From a virus: 26,394 bases of DNA. The stretch is taken from positions 1-26,394 of IMG/VR virus record IMGVR_UViG_3300020463_000114; one strand, written 5' to 3'. The notes beneath the pieces were generated by a model that was not told the origin of the DNA, did not search any database, and saw only the letters and a program-made list of their open reading frames with translations. A program made the position numbers and the translations under genes. Shown here one piece after another: positions 7,623 through 15,392 of the stretch. The stretch's first letter is position 1. Each line of letters opens with the position of its first letter.

Positions 7623-8285
7623 ATGCTAATAGGAATAACGGGTTTTATAGGCAGTGGCAAAGATACAGTAGCCAATATGTTTGTAGAACGTGGATGTTCC
7701 CATGATAGTTTTGCCTCTCCTGTAAAAGATGTATGTGCTAGTATATTTGGCTGGCCTAGAGATATGCTTGAAGGCGACACAGTTGAAAGCAGAGACTTCA
7801 GAGAAATACCTGATATGTTTTGGACTAAAAAATTAGGAGTACCTAATTTTACTCCCAGATTAGCATTACAATTAATGGGTACAGAAGTACTAAGAAATCA
7901 TTTTGCACCTGATATATGGATTAATAGTTTAGAATATCGTATTAGAAAACAAAATCAAAATGCTCCATGTACAGTAATTAGTGATGCAAGATTTAGAAAC
8001 GAACTTGATTTAATTAAAAGTATGGGCGGTGTTATTATATGGGTGCAACGTGGTGACTTACCAGAATGGTTTGAAGTAGCCAAAACTGCTCATAATAATG
8101 TTGTAAGTAAAAAAATTATGACAACAAAATACAGAGAAGTACACGAAAGTGAGTGGAACTGGGCAGGATATCCTGTAGATTACATTATAGATAATAATGG
8201 CACTTTAGAGGAACTTGCTAAACAAGTGGAAAACATTCGAGATTGGAAAACAGGTAAATTTAAAGAACATCTTAAAATTATATAA
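7623..8285 (+). CDS. 1: Deoxynucleoside monophosphate kinase (T4 gp1-like)
   Basis: A 220-residue P-loop kinase beginning MLIGITGFIGSGKDTVA, with Walker A G7-F-I-G-S-G-K-D-T15. An RLALQLMGTEVLRNHF segment and a VISDARFRNELDLIKSMGG segment match the substrate-binding and lid-adjacent regions of dNMP kinases of the T4 gp1 type. These phosphorylate dNMPs released from host DNA to dNDPs for phage DNA synthesis. It starts one base after the gp13 stop with no clear ribosome site of its own, so it is probably coupled to gp13. A nucleotide-metabolism enzyme between neck and sheath genes is an arrangement not seen in T4. The general P-loop kinase call is firm and the substrate less so. Confidence 0.82.
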   Translation: MLIGITGFIGSGKDTVANMFVERGCSHDSFASPVKDVCASIFGWPRDMLEGDTVESRDFREIPDMFWTKKLGVPNFTPRLALQLMGTEVLRNHFAPDIWINSLEYRIRKQNQNAPCTVISDARFRNELDLIKSMGGVIIWVQRGDLPEWFEVAKTAHNNVVSKKIMTTKYREVHESEWNWAGYPVDYIIDNNGTLEELAKQVENIRDWKTGKFKEHLKII

Positions 8286-8336
8286 TATTGCCTAATACGC
8301 CTTAATTTCCTTAAATACACAATAATCCTAAAAAAA

Positions 8337-8375
8337 GATAAATACTATTAAGAAAATCTTAATATTAGGAGAAAA
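8337..8375 (+). promoter_or_regulatory. Late promoter plus 5' stem-loop leader of the sheath gene
   Basis: GATAAATA at 8337-8344 is followed at once by TATTAAGA (8346-8353), a three-base loop AAA, and TCTTAATA (8357-8364), an eight-base-pair stem. AGGAG lies at 8367-8371, then the ATG at 8378. With T4 spacing, +1 falls around 8350, inside the left arm of this inverted repeat, so only part of the stem might be transcribed from this box. Read-through RNA would carry it whole. Confidence 0.6.
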
Positions 8376-8377
8376 AT

Positions 8378-11182
8378 ATGGCAACATTAGTTTCGCCTGG
8401 AGTAAGTGTAAGTGTATCGGATGAGAGTTTTTACTCGCCAGCCGGTGCAGGATCAGTTCCACTTATAGTTATCGCAACGGCTCAAGACAAAACGAGTCCT
8501 GACGGTACAGGAACATCAGGTTACACAACTTCAGCATCAGCAGACAAACTCTACAAAATTTCAAGTCAGAGAGAACTATTACAACAGTATGGTAATCCTG
8601 TATTTAAAACAAGTGGAGGAACTCAGTTACATGGTAACGAGCAAAATGAATACGGACTACTTGCGGCTTATAGTTTCCTTGGAGTAGCCAATAGTGCATA
8701 CGTTTTAAGAGCAAATGTAGATTTAAATGCCTTAACGGCAAGTTCAAATGAACCTACTACTGCACCAGCAAACGGAACATATTGGTTAGATACTGCAAGT
8801 ACTTTACTAGGTTTAAGAAAATATGATGGTTCTAAATATGTTACTCAAACAGTAAAAGTTCCAGCAAAAACAGACCTAGCATCAGATGGTACACCAAAAA
8901 CAGGTTATGGACAAGACGGCGATTATGCTGTTGTCTATTTCGATGTTTCAGGAAACACATTAGCAACATTTAAACTGTATCAAAAAACAACAGCAAATAA
9001 TTGGGACCTTATAGGTAGTGCAGGATGGACAACTAGAACATCTTCAGCAGACTTCCAAATAGGCTCAAACGCACAATTACCTACAACAAGACAAGGTGGC
9101 GGTGCTTTACAATCAGGAGATTTATTCCTACAACTTAATTCATTAAGTAATGGATCAGACTTCTCATTAAAACTATACAATAGTGCAACAGCACAATTTA
9201 CAGCACAAACAGTAGAATCAGGTGTGTTAATGTCTTCAGCATTTTCACCTGCAAGACATGGTGCAAATCCTCAGGTTGGAGATATTTTCTTTGACGTATC
9301 AGGAGAAGGTGCTAATGAACAAGATGGTACAGCAAGTCTTACACCAAAACGTCATAATGGCGGATCAAGTGTTACAGCATTAGGAAATGCAGTAGTTAGT
9401 GATACAGCAGTAACAGTTGCACCACATAGTGGTAAAATTAGTGTCTCATTAAGAATCAATAGCGGTTCAAATGTAGATGTTACATTTTCTACAGACGGTG
9501 ATGCAGACGGTAATGCAAGTGTTGATGACATGGTACAAGATATAAATGCGGCCTTAACCGCTTCAAACTCATCATTAACTTTTGCAAATACTGTAGTTGC
9601 TTCAAACAACTCAGGCAAAATTCAATTAGTAAATAGTGCAGGTACTGACATTTTAGTTATAGATGGAAATGTATCTGGGTTTACAGCGGCAAATATTGCT
9701 TTAGATAGTTCAGCACCTTATAGTAACTTTGAAAAATTAAGTTTTACTGCAAGTGCAAATGCTGTAACAGGCACATTAGCAGACGGTACACTATGGTACA
9801 ATAGTACAGTAGCAACCGCTAATGTTGACTTACTTTACAACGATGCTTCAACAGGATGGGAGCCATATGATAAGGATGTACAAGTTAAAGGTTCAGAGCC
9901 TACATTACAATCAGATGGCGTAAGTTCATTAGTTGATGGAGATATTTGGATTGACGGTAGTGATTTAGAAAACTATCCTAGAATTTACAAAAGAGCCTCT
10001 GGTGCTTGGGTATTGCTAGATAATGCAGACCAACATAGTCCAGAAGGTGTAGTTTTTGCAGATTTTAGAAACTCTAGTGCAAGTAATACATTAATTACTG
10101 GTGCTCCTTTACCTGCAAGTTTTCCAGCAAATATTATAGGTTGGAATAAATTACTAAGTTCTGGTAATGTTAAAAAATATAACACTACAACAGGACTTTG
10201 GGAAGATGAAAGTGGTAACAAAACAGATGGTTCACCATTTATGTTAAGAAAAGCACAGAGAAATGTAATTGTAAAAGCATTACAATCTTCAGTAACAAGT
10301 AATCAAGAAATTAGAAATGAAACAAATCGTTTCAATATTATGGCAGTACCAGGATATCCTGAACTAGCAGATGAAATGATTACTTTAGGCACAGATAGAA
10401 AAAATACTGTATTTAGTGTTATAGATACACCATTTAGATTGGCGGCAGATGCCACAAGCACAAAAAATTGGGTAACAAATAGCAATAATGCAGGTGAGAA
10501 TGGTGAAGACGGATTAGTATCAAGCGATGCCTATGCGGCTGTTTACTATCCATCAGGGTTATCAACAAACCTAGATGGTTCAAGTGTAATGGTTCCAGCA
10601 TCACACATGGCACTAAGAACGTTAGCATTTAACGACCAAGTGGCTTTCCCTTGGTTTGCACCAGCAGGGTTCCAAAGAGGACTTGTTAATAATGCGACAT
10701 CAGTAGGACATCTAAATGCAACAACAAGTGAATTTACACCAGTTGCTTTAAGTGAAGGACAAAGAGATAGTTTATATTCCAACAAAGTAAATCCAATTGG
10801 AAACTTCCCAGGAAGAGGACTAGCAGTATTTGGACAAAAAACACTTAATCCAGTATCAAGTGCATTAGATAGAATTAACGTTGCAAGACTAGTAGTTTAC
10901 TTACGTGAGCAATTAGACGACGCAGTTAAACCATTCTTGTTTGAACCTAACGATGAAGTTACAAGAGCAAACGCAAAATCAGTAGTTGATAGACTATTAG
11001 GCGAACTTGTTTCTCAAAGAGGGTTGTTTGACTTTATTACAGTTTGTGATATTACAAACAATACTCCAGCAAGAATTGATAGAAATGAATTACACATTGA
11101 CATAGCGATACAGCCAGTCAAAGCAGTTGAGTTCATTTACATACCTATCAGAATCCAAAACACATTGGGTCAAACTGGTTAA
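8378..11182 (+). CDS. 18: Tail sheath protein gp18, with a very large inserted region
   Basis: A 934-residue contractile tail sheath protein; T4 gp18 has 659. The N-terminus (MATLVSPGVSVSVSDESFY) and residues ~625-934 carry the sheath core, including NVARLVVYLREQLDDAVKPFLFEPND and the C-terminal arm DIAIQPVKAVEFIYIPIRIQ that links neighbouring subunits. Between about 115 and 625 lies an insertion of roughly 500 residues rich in Ser/Thr/Asn/Gly. It has recurring beta-hairpin signatures GTYWLD 133-138, GDLFLQ 247-252, GDIFFD 301-306, GTLWYN 470-475 and GDIWID 521-526. In sheath proteins such insertions face outward. The gene has its own late promoter, leader hairpin and Shine-Dalgarno, and a terminator follows it, fitting a very abundant product. 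Confidence 0.92.
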   Translation: MATLVSPGVSVSVSDESFYSPAGAGSVPLIVIATAQDKTSPDGTGTSGYTTSASADKLYKISSQRELLQQYGNPVFKTSGGTQLHGNEQNEYGLLAAYSFLGVANSAYVLRANVDLNALTASSNEPTTAPANGTYWLDTASTLLGLRKYDGSKYVTQTVKVPAKTDLASDGTPKTGYGQDGDYAVVYFDVSGNTLATFKLYQKTTANNWDLIGSAGWTTRTSSADFQIGSNAQLPTTRQGGGALQSGDLFLQLNSLSNGSDFSLKLYNSATAQFTAQTVESGVLMSSAFSPARHGANPQVGDIFFDVSGEGANEQDGTASLTPKRHNGGSSVTALGNAVVSDTAVTVAPHSGKISVSLRINSGSNVDVTFSTDGDADGNASVDDMVQDINAALTASNSSLTFANTVVASNNSGKIQLVNSAGTDILVIDGNVSGFTAANIALDSSAPYSNFEKLSFTASANAVTGTLADGTLWYNSTVATANVDLLYNDASTGWEPYDKDVQVKGSEPTLQSDGVSSLVDGDIWIDGSDLENYPRIYKRASGAWVLLDNADQHSPEGVVFADFRNSSASNTLITGAPLPASFPANIIGWNKLLSSGNVKKYNTTTGLWEDESGNKTDGSPFMLRKAQRNVIVKALQSSVTSNQEIRNETNRFNIMAVPGYPELADEMITLGTDRKNTVFSVIDTPFRLAADATSTKNWVTNSNNAGENGEDGLVSSDAYAAVYYPSGLSTNLDGSSVMVPASHMALRTLAFNDQVAFPWFAPAGFQRGLVNNATSVGHLNATTSEFTPVALSEGQRDSLYSNKVNPIGNFPGRGLAVFGQKTLNPVSSALDRINVARLVVYLREQLDDAVKPFLFEPNDEVTRANAKSVVDRLLGELVSQRGLFDFITVCDITNNTPARIDRNELHIDIAIQPVKAVEFIYIPIRIQNTLGQTG

Positions 11183-11200
11183 ACAGTAATTTAACTAATA

Positions 11201-11226
11201 AAAGGGCGGTTTTTCCGCCCTTTTTT
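11201..11226 (+). terminator. Rho-independent terminator after the sheath gene
   Basis: AAAGGGCGG (11201-11209), loop TTTTT, CCGCCCTTT (11215-11223), and a run of T to 11226. The nine-pair G/C-centred stem is exceptional in this AT-rich sequence. It lies 18 bases beyond the gp18 stop and separates sheath from tube transcription. Confidence 0.92.
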
Positions 11227-11269
11227 ATGATAAAATTAAAACATGTTATATTAATTTTTGGCCAGATCA

Positions 11270-11324
11270 GATAAATATTCGTATATTAAAGTTGAACTTT
11301 AATTAATTAAGTTCTAGGAGAACA
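11270..11324 (+). promoter_or_regulatory. Late promoter plus 5' stem-loop leader of the tube gene
   Basis: GATAAATA at 11270-11277, then an inverted repeat ATTAAAG (11285-11291), loop TTGAA, CTTTAAT (11297-11303), then AGGAG at 11316-11320 and the ATG at 11327. T4 geometry places +1 near 11283, so this stem would form at the extreme 5' end of the mRNA. Confidence 0.65.
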
Positions 11325-11326
11325 AC

Positions 11327-11965
11327 ATGGCAGTAGATAGTGCAACAACAGAAACTAAAAGTAAATTTGGTGTACCCTTAACCGGTAATACTGGTTCTGG
11401 CGTACTTATGCCAAAACTTAAATATAGATTCCGTGTGAGTTTGCTTAACAACTTTGGTGGAAGTAATGAAACTAAAGTACTTACTCAAAATGTGCAAAAC
11501 GTAAGTAGACCTAAAATCAGTTACGAAGAGCAAATTATTGATAGTTACAACTCCAGAATCTATGTTCAAGGAAAACATGCATGGGAGCAAATTACTCTTA
11601 CTGTAAGGGATGATATACAAAACCAAGTAACAAAACTTGTTGGTGCCCAAGTCCAAAGACAATTGAACCATTTCCAACAATCAACACCTGCTTCAGGTAG
11701 TGATTACAAATTCGATTGCCAAATCGAAGTTTTAGATGGTGTCAACGCAGGTGCATCGGAAGTTTGGTTCCTTGAAGGTTGTTTCTTAACAAACGTAGAC
11801 TACAGTGATTCAGATTATTCAGCAAGTGACCCTGTACAGGTGATCATGCAGATCAGATACGATAACGCCGTACACTTTGAAGGTGATAACGATGTTAATG
11901 GTAGAACTGTAGGTGGAAACCCATTCCCAGAAACAGTAGACGTAGGCTCAACAACACTAGGTTAA
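11327..11965 (+). CDS. 19: Tail tube protein gp19
   Basis: A 212-residue protein of the gp19 tail tube family. The core contains YRFRVSLLNNFG, a VQNVSRPKISYEE strand, YVQGKHAWEQITLTVRDD, and the late strands FDCQIEVLDG, EVWFLEGCFLTNVDYSDSDY and QVIMQIRYDNAVHF. These make up the antiparallel sheets that stack into the hexameric tube. It directly follows the sheath gene, as in T4, but has its own promoter, leader hairpin and strong AGGAG site. The C-terminal ~25 residues (VNGRTVGGNPFPETV) are a polar extension. Length is slightly above that of T4 gp19 (163). Confidence 0.88.
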   Translation: MAVDSATTETKSKFGVPLTGNTGSGVLMPKLKYRFRVSLLNNFGGSNETKVLTQNVQNVSRPKISYEEQIIDSYNSRIYVQGKHAWEQITLTVRDDIQNQVTKLVGAQVQRQLNHFQQSTPASGSDYKFDCQIEVLDGVNAGASEVWFLEGCFLTNVDYSDSDYSASDPVQVIMQIRYDNAVHFEGDNDVNGRTVGGNPFPETVDVGSTTLG

Positions 11966-11985
11966 TCCTAGGGTAGGAGTGCTTA

Positions 11986-13233
11986 ATGCAGTTTCTTAAA
12001 TTCGGAGGCGGGCGGAATTTCTATACAAAGGATTTCCGCAACGCCTATCATTTTAGACCAGATGTCGCTCCCCCGCGACAGAAGTTTGAAGGATATATAA
12101 ATTTTGTACCTAACAGGGCATTGTTAGGAACTTTTCTACGAGATACAGATACTATGGCTCTGAGAACTAGATTAAGTTCTCTTGTCCGTACTGCTCAATT
12201 ACCTGAGGTTGCATTTCAGACTCAAATTGTAAATGCATTTAATCAGAAAAGAATTGTACAAACTGGTAGAGAATATAGTCCTATAACTGTTAATCTTTTT
12301 GATACTATACAAAACGAATGGCTTACTCTGTTAATGAAGTATTTTACATATAACTATGCAGATGCAACAAGTAAATTTGATTCAAGTTCAACTGTTACAG
12401 AAGAAAATAGTTTATCTGGTAGAGATTTAGATACAAAATTTTTAACAGAAACTTTTAAAAAATATAACTCTGCTGTATCAACAGATACTGGAAGTTTTGG
12501 AACAGATGCTTCTGAAAGAGGTTTTGATAGTAATGCATTTGGTTTTACACAAAGAGAAACACCTTATTTCTTCGAAAGAATAGATATGATTATGTATCAT
12601 GGTAATACAGGAGTACAATATACTCTAGTAAATCCAATTATTACTAGTATAAATTTTGGTGATATAGATTACTCAGATAGTGGCTTTAAAGATATTTCTA
12701 TACAATTACAATATGAGTACTTCTCAGTATATGATCAATTAAACTTTAAATTAGGCGAACAAGATTTATCACGTTTTGAAAATGTAAGTGGAGTTGATCT
12801 TCCTGGCAGATATGCTGGAGATAAATTACCTATTGCTATAACAGATCCTACTACCATAAAAGAAGTAATGAACAGGAAAAGACAGCCACAAATATTTACA
12901 CAATATTCAACAGGTACAAACGAAAAATCTAATTTACAAGCAGGAGAAGATCCAACCTATGTGCCAAGGCCTGATCCTGGAATTAGTGACGAAGGAGGTA
13001 TTTTATCTAAGGCTAGTGATTGGTTTAGTGATAATCCTTTTGGCAGAATATTAGATAAAGGCCTTAGTGCCGCAGTTAATGGTGGAGATATCAAAGATGC
13101 ATTAACAGGCGGACTGTTTAATGAATTCACTCAAGGATTACAAAACCCAGTTGAGGGAGATATCTTTAATGGAAAAGGAAAACGTATAGATACTGGCTCA
13201 GATAGCAATTTAGGAGATTCACCAGATGGCTAG
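11986..13233 (+). CDS. Tube-like baseplate protein (possible gp54-type tube initiator)
   Basis: A 415-residue protein with a tube-fold pattern in its first ~260 residues. KFEGYINFVPN opens the sheet, VRTAQLPEVAFQTQIVNAFN parallels the VQNVSRPKISYEEQIIDSYN strand of the preceding gp19, and YTLVNPIITSINFGDIDYSDS parallels the FLEGCFLTNVDYSDSDY strand. The C-terminal ~150 residues are Gly/Asp/Asn-rich and probably flexible. In T4 the baseplate tube initiator gp54 and the cap gp48 share the tube fold, so this is best read as one of those, most likely gp54-like. The assignment between them is by context only. It has an AGGAG ribosome site seven bases before the ATG and sits 20 bases after gp19. 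Confidence 0.62.
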   Translation: MQFLKFGGGRNFYTKDFRNAYHFRPDVAPPRQKFEGYINFVPNRALLGTFLRDTDTMALRTRLSSLVRTAQLPEVAFQTQIVNAFNQKRIVQTGREYSPITVNLFDTIQNEWLTLLMKYFTYNYADATSKFDSSSTVTEENSLSGRDLDTKFLTETFKKYNSAVSTDTGSFGTDASERGFDSNAFGFTQRETPYFFERIDMIMYHGNTGVQYTLVNPIITSINFGDIDYSDSGFKDISIQLQYEYFSVYDQLNFKLGEQDLSRFENVSGVDLPGRYAGDKLPIAITDPTTIKEVMNRKRQPQIFTQYSTGTNEKSNLQAGEDPTYVPRPDPGISDEGGILSKASDWFSDNPFGRILDKGLSAAVNGGDIKDALTGGLFNEFTQGLQNPVEGDIFNGKGKRIDTGSDSNLGDSPDG

Positions 13234-13666
13234 TCAAAGTTTATATGAAACATTTGGTAATGAACAAGACATTACATTACTAAATGAAATGCTTACAATT
13301 TTTATAAAAAATAGTACAGTAGACTTTCCTGTGCCTCAGGCATCTTCACAAATACTAGGTAGTTTTAACGATAAAAATACCTTAGAACATATAAATGGAC
13401 CATTATTAGAGCAGATTAAAATGAGACTTTTAGGCTCTGGATTTAGTGAAGCAAATGCAAATGCTTTAAGTTTGGTACTTTTGCAAGTTTCAGAACAACA
13501 AAATATACACCCTTTTGAATTTTTTGAATTATCTACTAATACACTTAAAATTACAAAAGAGGCTTACAATGCCATAAATGCACTAAGGCCATCAGGAAAC
13601 AGAGTAAATTTAGTAACACCACTAAAAAATTCCAATAGCAGAGTCAAAGACATTATAAAGGCCTAA
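13226..13666 (+). CDS. Unknown small protein in the tail gene cluster
   Basis: A 146-residue protein overlapping the tube-like gene by eight bases (ATGGCTAG junction), with AGGAG ten bases upstream. It appears alpha-helical, with an LLNEMLTIFIKN helix, an LLEQIKMRLLGSGFSEANANALSLVLLQV helix pair and a basic C-terminus. I do not recognise the family. Overlap with a baseplate/tube gene and placement before gp4 suggest a virion or virion-assembly role. Nothing in the sequence shows an enzyme motif or membrane segment. Confidence 0.7.
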   Translation: MASQSLYETFGNEQDITLLNEMLTIFIKNSTVDFPVPQASSQILGSFNDKNTLEHINGPLLEQIKMRLLGSGFSEANANALSLVLLQVSEQQNIHPFEFFELSTNTLKITKEAYNAINALRPSGNRVNLVTPLKNSNSRVKDIIKA

Positions 13667-13667
13667 C

Positions 13668-14135
13668 ATGAAAAAGTTCATGAAAGGTAAATATGTCGTC
13701 CAAGAGGCAACCAAATACGTTGGTAAGAAAGACCCTACATATAGAAGTAGTTGGGAATTAGCATTTATGCGAATGTGTGATAGCCATCCTAACATAACTA
13801 AATGGGCAAGTGAAAATGTTAAAATACCATATAGAAGTCCCTTAGACGGAAAGTATCATAATTATGTACCAGACTTTATGGTACAATATACTGATAAAAA
13901 TGGACAAGATCATGTTGAACTTATAGAAATAAAGCCTAGTACTCAAACCAGCCTTAAAAACGCCAGAAGCCGTGGAGATGCTATGCAAACGGCAATAAAT
14001 GCCGCCAAGTGGACATCAGCACAAGAATGGTGTCAACGCAAAGGTATTCGCTTTAAAGTAATAAACGAAGATCAAATTTTCAGAAATAATAAGCCACGTA
14101 AGCCTAAACAACGTGTTGCTAAAAAACGTAAGTAA
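13668..14135 (+). CDS. 4: Head completion protein gp4 (PD-(D/E)xK nuclease fold)
   Basis: A 155-residue protein that matches the T4 gp4-type head completion family. E30 in YRSSWELAF, P68-D69 in VPDFMVQY and E87-I-K89 in LIEIKP form the ordered E...PD...ExK set of a restriction-endonuclease-like fold. In T4, gp4 acts after DNA packaging with gp2 to finish the head before tail joining. The C-terminus is very basic (KPRKPKQRVAKKRK), suited to DNA contact. The start lies one base after the previous stop, with only a weak purine-rich ribosome site. All nuclease residues are intact, so catalysis is possible although not shown for most homologues. Confidence 0.8.
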   Translation: MKKFMKGKYVVQEATKYVGKKDPTYRSSWELAFMRMCDSHPNITKWASENVKIPYRSPLDGKYHNYVPDFMVQYTDKNGQDHVELIEIKPSTQTSLKNARSRGDAMQTAINAAKWTSAQEWCQRKGIRFKVINEDQIFRNNKPRKPKQRVAKKRK

Positions 14136-14141
14136 TAAATA
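14134..14141 (+). promoter_or_regulatory. Late promoter box (AATAAATA), five bases before the gp16 ATG
   Basis: The TAA stop of the gp4 gene (14133-14135) runs into AATAAATA. This is followed by CAGTT and the ATG at 14147, with no Shine-Dalgarno. The layout predicts a leaderless transcript. Confidence 0.65.
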
Positions 14142-14146
14142 CAGTT

Positions 14147-14629
14147 ATGACAAAGAAACTGGAAGAAGAGTTTAATCTGCCCCCTATAGAAGAGGTTACT
14201 AAAACAGAACCAACTATAGTTGAAACAGAAACAGAAATAGAAGAAACTCAAAACGCATTAAGTGTTAGCGAAAAAATAAATACCGCCTTTAAAGAAATAA
14301 AAGGTTTAGAAGACCATGAAGGCGAAATGAACGATATTGCCAAAATGGCTGTAGAAAGTTATGAACAGTTAATGCAATTAGGTATGAACGTAAGTGATAT
14401 GGCGGCTGGCAAAGTGTTTGCAGAAGCAAGTAATATGCTTAAAATAGCCTTAGATGCCAGTGATGCCAAAACAAAAGCCAAGTTACAACAAATAGATTTA
14501 ATGCTTAAAAAAGCAAGAATAGATAAATTTAGTGATAAAGGTTCAGGTGAATCAGAAGGAGTAGCCGCCACAGTTTTTGACAGAAACGATCTGTTAAAAA
14601 TTATAAAAGGTGAAAATGACAAGAAATGA
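14147..14629 (+). CDS. 16: Terminase small subunit gp16 (probable)
   Basis: A 160-residue acidic/helical protein. An unstructured Glu/Thr-rich N-terminus (to ~40) is followed by a long helical hairpin (IAKMAVESYEQLMQLGMNV, then KVFAEASNMLKIALDASDAKTKAKLQQIDLMLKKARID). It ends in a short conserved-looking tail, ATVFDRNDLLKII. This three-part layout (disordered start, central coiled-coil pair, ATVF...L tail) matches T4-type gp16, which forms a ring that recognises DNA and stimulates the gp17 ATPase. T4 gp16 is 164 residues. The large subunit gene lies about 3 kb downstream, separated by two unknown genes and an SGNH gene rather than adjacent as in T4. Confidence is limited by the low sequence conservation of this family. 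Confidence 0.65.
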   Translation: MTKKLEEEFNLPPIEEVTKTEPTIVETETEIEETQNALSVSEKINTAFKEIKGLEDHEGEMNDIAKMAVESYEQLMQLGMNVSDMAAGKVFAEASNMLKIALDASDAKTKAKLQQIDLMLKKARIDKFSDKGSGESEGVAATVFDRNDLLKIIKGENDKK

Positions 14630-14635
14630 TAAATA
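14628..14635 (+). promoter_or_regulatory. Late promoter box (GATAAATA) before the 14661 gene
   Basis: The box overlaps the TGA stop of gp16 (14627-14629). A short leader with TTGGAG at 14647-14652 precedes the ATG at 14661. This late gene therefore keeps a ribosome site, unlike the gp16 gene just before it. Confidence 0.6.
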
Positions 14636-14660
14636 ACAATGTATAATTGGAGTTTTCAAT

Positions 14661-15392
14661 ATGACAGAATTAAAACAATACATCGCTGAAGCATTTAGTA
14701 AAGAGTACGGCTTCAGAGTAAAAATTGCATCTGACTGTAGTTCAGATCATATGGATATTATAGAAAAGTGTTTAGCAAAATACAATCTTGTAAGTGCTAC
14801 ACCTTTTAAAAGAACTCCAATAGAAGAAAATCCAATGGAATTTTACCGTGCAAAAGGTGTACAATTTACATCAGAAGTATGCAGTTCAGATATTATACTT
14901 AAATATCCTGTTAATGAAAGAATTTTAGAAGTATGGTTAGCAGTTAATTTAGGACTAGACCATGAAAGAGTATTATGCTATGGTGTTAAAGAACCAAGAC
15001 GTTTAGAAGCAGATATACAAGCAGAAAGACTAGAAAACGATAAAGACAGAGTTGCTGAAATAGATCCTGAAAATATAGACTTACATGATGGTGCAGAAGC
15101 ATTTGAACATTATGAAGCAGAAAATCAGGAATTAGATTTTAGCCAACCATTATTTGGTGAAGAGTACAACAAAAAGTTTTTAGAAGAATTACAAAAAATT
15201 AAAGATGAAAAAGGCGCAGACTATTTTTCAAACTTTTTAAATGGTTATCCTAGAAAAGATGAACTAATGGGTGACAATTTAAGACCTACATACGACGACT
15301 TACACAAAGGTGTCAATATGGGCAAAGGTAGTGAAAGCAGTAAAGAAGTTTCCAGAGTTTCACAATCTAGAGGTGCTGGAGGTATTGTATAA
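14661..15392 (+). CDS. Unknown protein between terminase subunits, with an ELDF motif
   Basis: A 243-residue acidic protein. The first ~115 residues look like a compact folded domain: an EAFSKEYGFRVKIAS opening, a DIIEKCLAKYNLVSATPFKRTP segment typical of alpha-beta folds, and an ILEVWLAVNLGLDHERVLCYGV helix-strand. The rest is charged and probably flexible. It contains QELDFSQPLF, related to the NELDFN motifs of the next protein, and a Ser/Gly-rich end. I do not recognise the family. The late promoter, Shine-Dalgarno and stop-start overlap with the next gene (TAATG) indicate a late, virion-assembly or packaging-related product. The VSATPFKRTPIEENPMEFYRAKG region may be an interaction surface, but this is only inference. 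Confidence 0.72.
   Translation: MTELKQYIAEAFSKEYGFRVKIASDCSSDHMDIIEKCLAKYNLVSATPFKRTPIEENPMEFYRAKGVQFTSEVCSSDIILKYPVNERILEVWLAVNLGLDHERVLCYGVKEPRRLEADIQAERLENDKDRVAEIDPENIDLHDGAEAFEHYEAENQELDFSQPLFGEEYNKKFLEELQKIKDEKGADYFSNFLNGYPRKDELMGDNLRPTYDDLHKGVNMGKGSESSKEVSRVSQSRGAGGIV

Noticed and set aside
8980-10785. Open frames on the minus strand inside the sheath gene
   Set aside because: They lie wholly inside a certain gene, have no ribosome sites or promoters of their own, and their proteins look like low-complexity complements of Ser/Thr codons.
11258-11266. TTGGCCAGA shared with the gp32 upstream hairpin at 21640
   Set aside because: It is a single nine-base match with no second arm here, so it does not form the hairpin and is likely coincidence.
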